Part shown: positions 60,349 through 64,000 of the stretch, in pieces | Layout of the letters: each line of letters begins with the position of its first letter | How positions within the stretch are numbered: position 1 is the stretch's first letter | Origin: Blautia obeum ATCC 29174 | GTDB taxonomy: Bacteria; Bacillota; Clostridia; Lachnospirales; Lachnospiraceae | Length of the DNA: 64,000 nucleotides | Reading direction: 5' to 3' | Assembly (NCBI RefSeq): GCF_025147765.1 | Contig: NZ_CP102265.1 | Location: 1,427,001-1,491,000 of the forward strand | The notes under the pieces: model-generated | What the model was told of the DNA's origin: nothing | Seen by the model: only the letters and a program-made list of their open reading frames with translations | Databases searched by the model: none | Translations under genes and position numbers: made by a program

Positions 60349-62742
60349 ATGTTGAGTAATACCAGGAAAAAAGTGTGGGTATATAGTATTCCTTTTTTGA
60401 TTACAGCAGCAATGTTGCTGGTTATCTTTTATAAGGCAGGTATATATCCGTTTGGAGAGAAAAGTTTGCTGATTTGGGACCTGAGATGGCAGTACATTCA
60501 GTTCTTTTCCTGGTTTAAGCAGGTATTGACTGGCCGAGGTGATCTTTTCTATTCGTTTAATGCGGGTATGGGAAGCAACATGATTGGATTGTATGCGTAT
60601 TATCTGGCCAGTCCGCTGAATCTCCTGATTTTGTTTTTTGATGACATTCAGATATTTGTGCTTGTTCTTACTATATTAAAACTGGCACTTGCAGCATCTG
60701 CGAGTGCCTTTTTCATTAGAAACAGATTCCCGGCTGTTGATAATGTATGGACGATTGTTCTGGCAACCTGTTACGGCATGATGTCATATGGAATTTCACA
60801 GAAATGTAATCTCATGTGGCTGGATGCACTGATTATGCTGCCTCTTATATGTATTGGGGTATATCGATTTGTAACACAAAAGAAAAAAAAATATTTATTT
60901 GCAGCAGTTTTGGTGATGATTATTTGTAACTGGTATATGGCATATATGTGTTGCCTGTTTTCAGTGTTATACTTTTTTTTCGAATTATTCTGTGCAGGAG
61001 AGAAGAAAAAATATGTTGTATCGATTGTTCAATATGGGGTAACAATGCTGCTTGCGGTGATGGGATCTATGGTTCTGTTTTTACCGACAGCAATGAATTT
61101 ACTTCAGGGAAAGGGAATTGAAAGTACAACAGATTATACGCCAGGATTTCATATAGGAATAAAGACTTTGATAAAGGGTCTTCTTCCGGGAGTATGGATG
61201 CAGAAATCCTTTGGAACAGAATCACAGGGAATAATGCTCTTTTGTGGGACATTCGTTCTTTTTTGTGTTGTAGCTTATTTTTTATCAAAAAGAAATCTGA
61301 AAGAAAAAGTACTGTCTGCGGTATTGATGATTTTTCTGGTTGTGTCGGCAACGTTTATTCCATTGGAAAATGTCTGGAATGGATTCAGAAAAGCAAATTC
61401 GTATTATTGTAGATTTTCTTTTATTATCGTTTTTTTTATCATTTATCTGACGGCAGCTTATCTTGAAAAAGGTGCAAAATTCATTCACAAAAAATGGTTT
61501 AAATCAGTTGTATGTGTCTGGATAAGTGTGGAATTGCTGTTTAATGGTTACAGCATTGTGAAATCTTTTGCTCCGGTTGAGGGACATAAATACAGTGAGT
61601 ATGATGAACAGCAGCAAGAACGATTTAATAGCTTGGAAGGTTCAGACGATGACTTTTACAGAACAGAACAGGCTTCTGTAGCAGGTGAAGATAAAGGTGC
61701 AAATTATCTGGGCGTATTTAATGAAGGTTTGCAATTTGGATATCATTCATTTGCAACATATACTTCAACGATCAACAGTGCACTGACAGAACTGTATCAT
61801 AAATGTGGTTATCATGATTATTATAAATTTATGCAGTATAACGAACCACTTTTGTTAACAGATTCATTATGGGGTATCAAATATATTATAAGTGATCATG
61901 ACATAGAAGGTTGTAAAAAAGATATAGATGCAGGTGTTATAAATGATAAAAGCGTGTATCTGAATCCATATGCGCTGAATCTTGGGTATCGTGTACAGGA
62001 TGCAGATATCGAAAATATAGAGGCTGAAAATGCATTTGAATATCAGAACATGTTGTTGTCTACATTATTGGGTGAAAATATTCAATGTTTCAAAAAAGTA
62101 GATTCACAGAAAACAGTTCTGGAAGATGGCGATGAATTTCAGATAAAAGTACCTGAACAGGAACATATTTTATATGGGTATATAGATCATGTGATAAAAA
62201 ATGCAGCGCAGACAGTTATCTTTATAAACGGAAAAGCGCGAACGACTTATTCCAGAGTAACTTCTTATAAAACATTTCAAATTGATGATCCGGAACAGTC
62301 AGATATTGCAACAGTAACATTAAAAGGAAATATACCGAATAAAGACGAACTGGAAGGTGTCTTTTATTATCTCGATATGAGGGAATTTCGTGCTGCTATT
62401 GAAAAACTAAAGACGGAAATGTTTCAGATTGAAGATTATACAGAAGGAAGCGTTACAGGAACGTATACTGCAACAGAAGATAATGAGAAACTGATGCTCA
62501 CGATACCATATGATAAGGGATGGAGAATAGAATGTAATGGAAAGACAGTAACTGCAGATGCAGACAGAACTTTTACTGTACTGACAATGAATAAGGGTGA
62601 AAATAAAATTACAATGAAATATATATCACCCGGGTTCAGAGAAGGTGCGATAATTTCGTTATTGGCAATTCTGCTCTTTGTTATATGGCAAAGAGCAGAA
62701 AAGAAAAGAATGATGAAATTTTGTGGGGAGGTGCATATCTGA
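60349..62742 (+). CDS. YfhO-family polytopic membrane protein
   Basis: The 797-residue protein has about twelve hydrophobic segments in the first ~400 residues (with LLIWDLRWQYIQFF as the first loop), a soluble extracellular part and a last membrane helix near residue 775. It matches YfhO proteins linked to glycosylation of wall polymers. It is 24 bp after the PIG-L gene, so a surface sugar modification unit is plausible. It is AT-richer than its neighbours. Compare the family members at 7650 and at the right edge. Confidence 0.84.
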   Translation: MLSNTRKKVWVYSIPFLITAAMLLVIFYKAGIYPFGEKSLLIWDLRWQYIQFFSWFKQVLTGRGDLFYSFNAGMGSNMIGLYAYYLASPLNLLILFFDDIQIFVLVLTILKLALAASASAFFIRNRFPAVDNVWTIVLATCYGMMSYGISQKCNLMWLDALIMLPLICIGVYRFVTQKKKKYLFAAVLVMIICNWYMAYMCCLFSVLYFFFELFCAGEKKKYVVSIVQYGVTMLLAVMGSMVLFLPTAMNLLQGKGIESTTDYTPGFHIGIKTLIKGLLPGVWMQKSFGTESQGIMLFCGTFVLFCVVAYFLSKRNLKEKVLSAVLMIFLVVSATFIPLENVWNGFRKANSYYCRFSFIIVFFIIYLTAAYLEKGAKFIHKKWFKSVVCVWISVELLFNGYSIVKSFAPVEGHKYSEYDEQQQERFNSLEGSDDDFYRTEQASVAGEDKGANYLGVFNEGLQFGYHSFATYTSTINSALTELYHKCGYHDYYKFMQYNEPLLLTDSLWGIKYIISDHDIEGCKKDIDAGVINDKSVYLNPYALNLGYRVQDADIENIEAENAFEYQNMLLSTLLGENIQCFKKVDSQKTVLEDGDEFQIKVPEQEHILYGYIDHVIKNAAQTVIFINGKARTTYSRVTSYKTFQIDDPEQSDIATVTLKGNIPNKDELEGVFYYLDMREFRAAIEKLKTEMFQIEDYTEGSVTGTYTATEDNEKLMLTIPYDKGWRIECNGKTVTADADRTFTVLTMNKGENKITMKYISPGFREGAIISLLAILLFVIWQRAEKKRMMKFCGEVHI

Positions 62743-62764
62743 CAGATGACCTCCTCGTTTTCTG
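62727..62764 (+). terminator. Probable terminator overlapping the yfhO stop
   Basis: GGAGGT pairs with ACCTCC, with an inner CAT/ATG pairing; a short T-rich tract follows. The stem starts within the last codons. Confidence 0.5.
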
Positions 62765-62773
62765 TTTTTGTAT

Positions 62774-63865
62774 TTACTTGATATGAAAAAGAAGAACACC
62801 GGCTTTTTTCCAGACAGATTTAAATGGATAGAGCAGAATCAGGCTGCCGAACAGACTGGCAAAAAATAATGCTGGCATCTGGATATGTACAGATGCGGTC
62901 GTAAAATGGTTGAAGTATTTCTGGAGAACTACTAAAATGGGTTTATGTATAATATAGATACCGAAACTGCAGCGGGAAATATATTCAATGACTGGTGCAA
63001 ATTTAATGATTGCTTTGTTGTGATATCTTCGTCTCAGCAGTTCAAAGGTGAAGATGCCGATCAGAAATATTGCAAAATCTGAATACCAGTACAGAAATGC
63101 GGATTGATAATAATGATGGCTGTATAAATAGTACTGTCCGGTTGAATTTAAAACAAAGGCGAGAATGATTCCAAACAGCAGTGACTGACTTTTGAAGCGG
63201 TCAAGCATCTGGTGTTTGCTGATCAGATATCCTGTAATAATATAAAAACTGTAGTAGCTGCCCCACAAACCAGTATCAAGCTGTGAACGAAATACGGGAA
63301 TAACAGTGATTGCCTCTTTGAAAAAAACATTTGCTGTTGGAATTATAAAAAAGATGATGATTCCAAGAACATACAGCAGTGAATACTGCCGGAGGTTTGT
63401 GGATGTCTGCAATAACCGGGAAAGAAAAGGGAGTGCAATGTAGCATCCTAAGATCACGGGCATATACCACATGTGTGAAAGGGAGGAGGATTTCAGAAAC
63501 AGCATTTCCAGAAGCAATCTGGAGATATTGAATGTTTGGTGTTCAATCACACAGCAAAAAATGTAATTGAAAAAAATCCATATTTCCGTAGTAAGGAATA
63601 GTGGGAACAGTGATTTCTTATAAAAGGCAGAAACATCAGGATAATCCCGGGGCAGCATAAGCGCACCAGTAGTAGCCAGAAACAACGGAACGCCTATTCG
63701 TCCAATTGTAAAAAGCAGGTTTTCAATATTCCAGAGAGGAAAAGATACCTGGAGCTGGCCAAGGAGTACAGGATGGTAAAATGCTTCTACAGAGTGACAA
63801 AGCACGACGCATAAAATTGCAGTGGCACGGACAACGTCCAGCCATATTTTTCGAGATTTAGTCAT
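62774..63865 (-). CDS. Acyltransferase 3 family membrane protein
   Basis: The 363-residue protein has about ten membrane segments and the acyltransferase 3 N-terminus (WLDVVRATAILCVVLCHSVEAF) with the histidine typical of the family. Such proteins move acyl groups, often acetyl, onto extracellular sugars. It follows a YfhO-like gene on the same strand at the window edge and faces the other YfhO gene. AAGGAGA precedes the ATG. Confidence 0.87.
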   Translation of the reverse strand: MTKSRKIWLDVVRATAILCVVLCHSVEAFYHPVLLGQLQVSFPLWNIENLLFTIGRIGVPLFLATTGALMLPRDYPDVSAFYKKSLFPLFLTTEIWIFFNYIFCCVIEHQTFNISRLLLEMLFLKSSSLSHMWYMPVILGCYIALPFLSRLLQTSTNLRQYSLLYVLGIIIFFIIPTANVFFKEAITVIPVFRSQLDTGLWGSYYSFYIITGYLISKHQMLDRFKSQSLLFGIILAFVLNSTGQYYLYSHHYYQSAFLYWYSDFAIFLIGIFTFELLRRRYHNKAIIKFAPVIEYISRCSFGIYIIHKPILVVLQKYFNHFTTASVHIQMPALFFASLFGSLILLYPFKSVWKKAGVLLFHIK

Positions 63866-63889
63866 TAAAAAGTCTCCTTTTTTATGATA

Positions 63890-64000
63890 TTAAAAGTGAC
63901 GTTGCTTTTTGAAAAGGAAAAAGCAGGTCAGAGAATAAACTATAACACCCAGACAGGAGAAAATCACACCAATTTTGAATCCCGGAAGTGTATATTTCAT
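63890..64000 (-). CDS. C-terminal end of a YfhO-like membrane protein, cut by the window edge
   Basis: On the minus strand a frame open to the right edge ends at the stop at 63890-63892. It encodes MKYTLPGFKIGVIFS, then a hydrophobic helix and a basic KKQRHF tail. This matches the last part of the neighbouring YfhO protein (KYISPGFREGAIISL and helix). It lies 24 bp before the acyltransferase gene. The rest of the gene is outside the window. Confidence 0.65.
   Translation of the reverse strand: MKYTLPGFKIGVIFSCLGVIVYSLTCFFLFKKQRHF

Noticed and set aside
1..64000. CRISPR arrays, tRNA or rRNA genes, insertion sequences, prophage genes
   Set aside because: None could be recognised on reading both strands; repeats found are short hairpins or pairs of short direct repeats.

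Overview
The window looks like the chromosome of an anaerobic gut Firmicute, most likely a member of the Lachnospiraceae (Blautia/Dorea/Ruminococcus type). This rests on AGGAGG-type ribosome binding sites, a moderately AT-rich base composition, a single-chain pyruvate:ferredoxin oxidoreductase, a selenium-dependent molybdenum hydroxylase cluster, YfhO-family membrane proteins and Firmicute-type coaBC-panT-coaX genes. It has no phage, insertion sequence, tRNA, rRNA or CRISPR array that I can see, and coding density is high. Both window edges cut genes.

Layout. 1-7.6 kb: a membrane protein cut by the left edge, a YbaK-type tRNA deacylase, an ABC-F ATPase, an Rrf2 regulator and pyruvate:ferredoxin oxidoreductase. 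7.6-11.8 kb: a YfhO / GT2 / GtrA glycosylation operon. 11.8-15.3 kb: a cobalamin lower-ligand operon (cobT, cobU, cobS, a degenerate cobU paralogue, a cobC-like phosphatase). 15.5-27.6 kb: a twelve-kilobase operon for anaerobic purine and molybdenum hydroxylase metabolism (ssnA, a short ygfK, an FeS-Mo fused dehydrogenase, a four-cluster ferredoxin, a three-subunit Mo hydroxylase, yqeB, yqeC, mocA). 27.6-28.5 kb: an AEC permease. 28.7-34.9 kb: an L-rhamnonate catabolic island (dehydratase, GntP-type permease, IclR regulator, DapA-type aldolase, YhcH protein, dehydrogenase). 35.0-35.7 kb: two microcompartment shell genes on the minus strand. 35.9-41.4 kb, minus strand: ygeX, ygeY, ygeW and a carbamate kinase, the lower half of purine degradation. 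41.6-48.8 kb: a DUF1015 protein, an SPFH / zinc-ribbon / TPM envelope-stress operon, an ion antiporter and a kinase-like protein. 48.9-52.2 kb: a YheO/DauR-type regulator facing a dihydropyrimidinase (hyuA) gene, then hydE. 52.2-64 kb: housekeeping and envelope genes (SH3 lipoprotein, luxS, cyclophilin, mnmM, coaBC, panT-like, coaX, rluD-like, a secreted PIG-L deacetylase, yfhO, an acyltransferase and the tail of another YfhO-like gene).

How the genes fit together. The ssnA/ygfK/xdh block, the ygeXYW-carbamate kinase block and hyuA together form the set known from gut bacteria that ferment urate and xanthine: the ring is opened, carbamoyl phosphate is turned into ATP by carbamate kinase, and diaminopropionate is cleaved to pyruvate and ammonia by YgeX. 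The rhamnonate island should also give pyruvate, plus L-lactaldehyde, and the pyruvate:ferredoxin oxidoreductase can oxidise pyruvate from both routes.

The most striking point is that the last gene of the rhamnonate island encodes a dehydrogenase with an N-terminal amphipathic helix typical of microcompartment cargo, and two single-domain BMC shell genes lie just beyond it. I propose a microcompartment-linked route for the lactaldehyde made from rhamnonate. A link of the shell genes to purine degradation is the competing explanation, because they are on the same strand as ygeXYW. Other points of note are a YgfK that lacks its flavoprotein module, a long structured leader before ygeW, and symmetric operator candidates before the rhamnonate genes.
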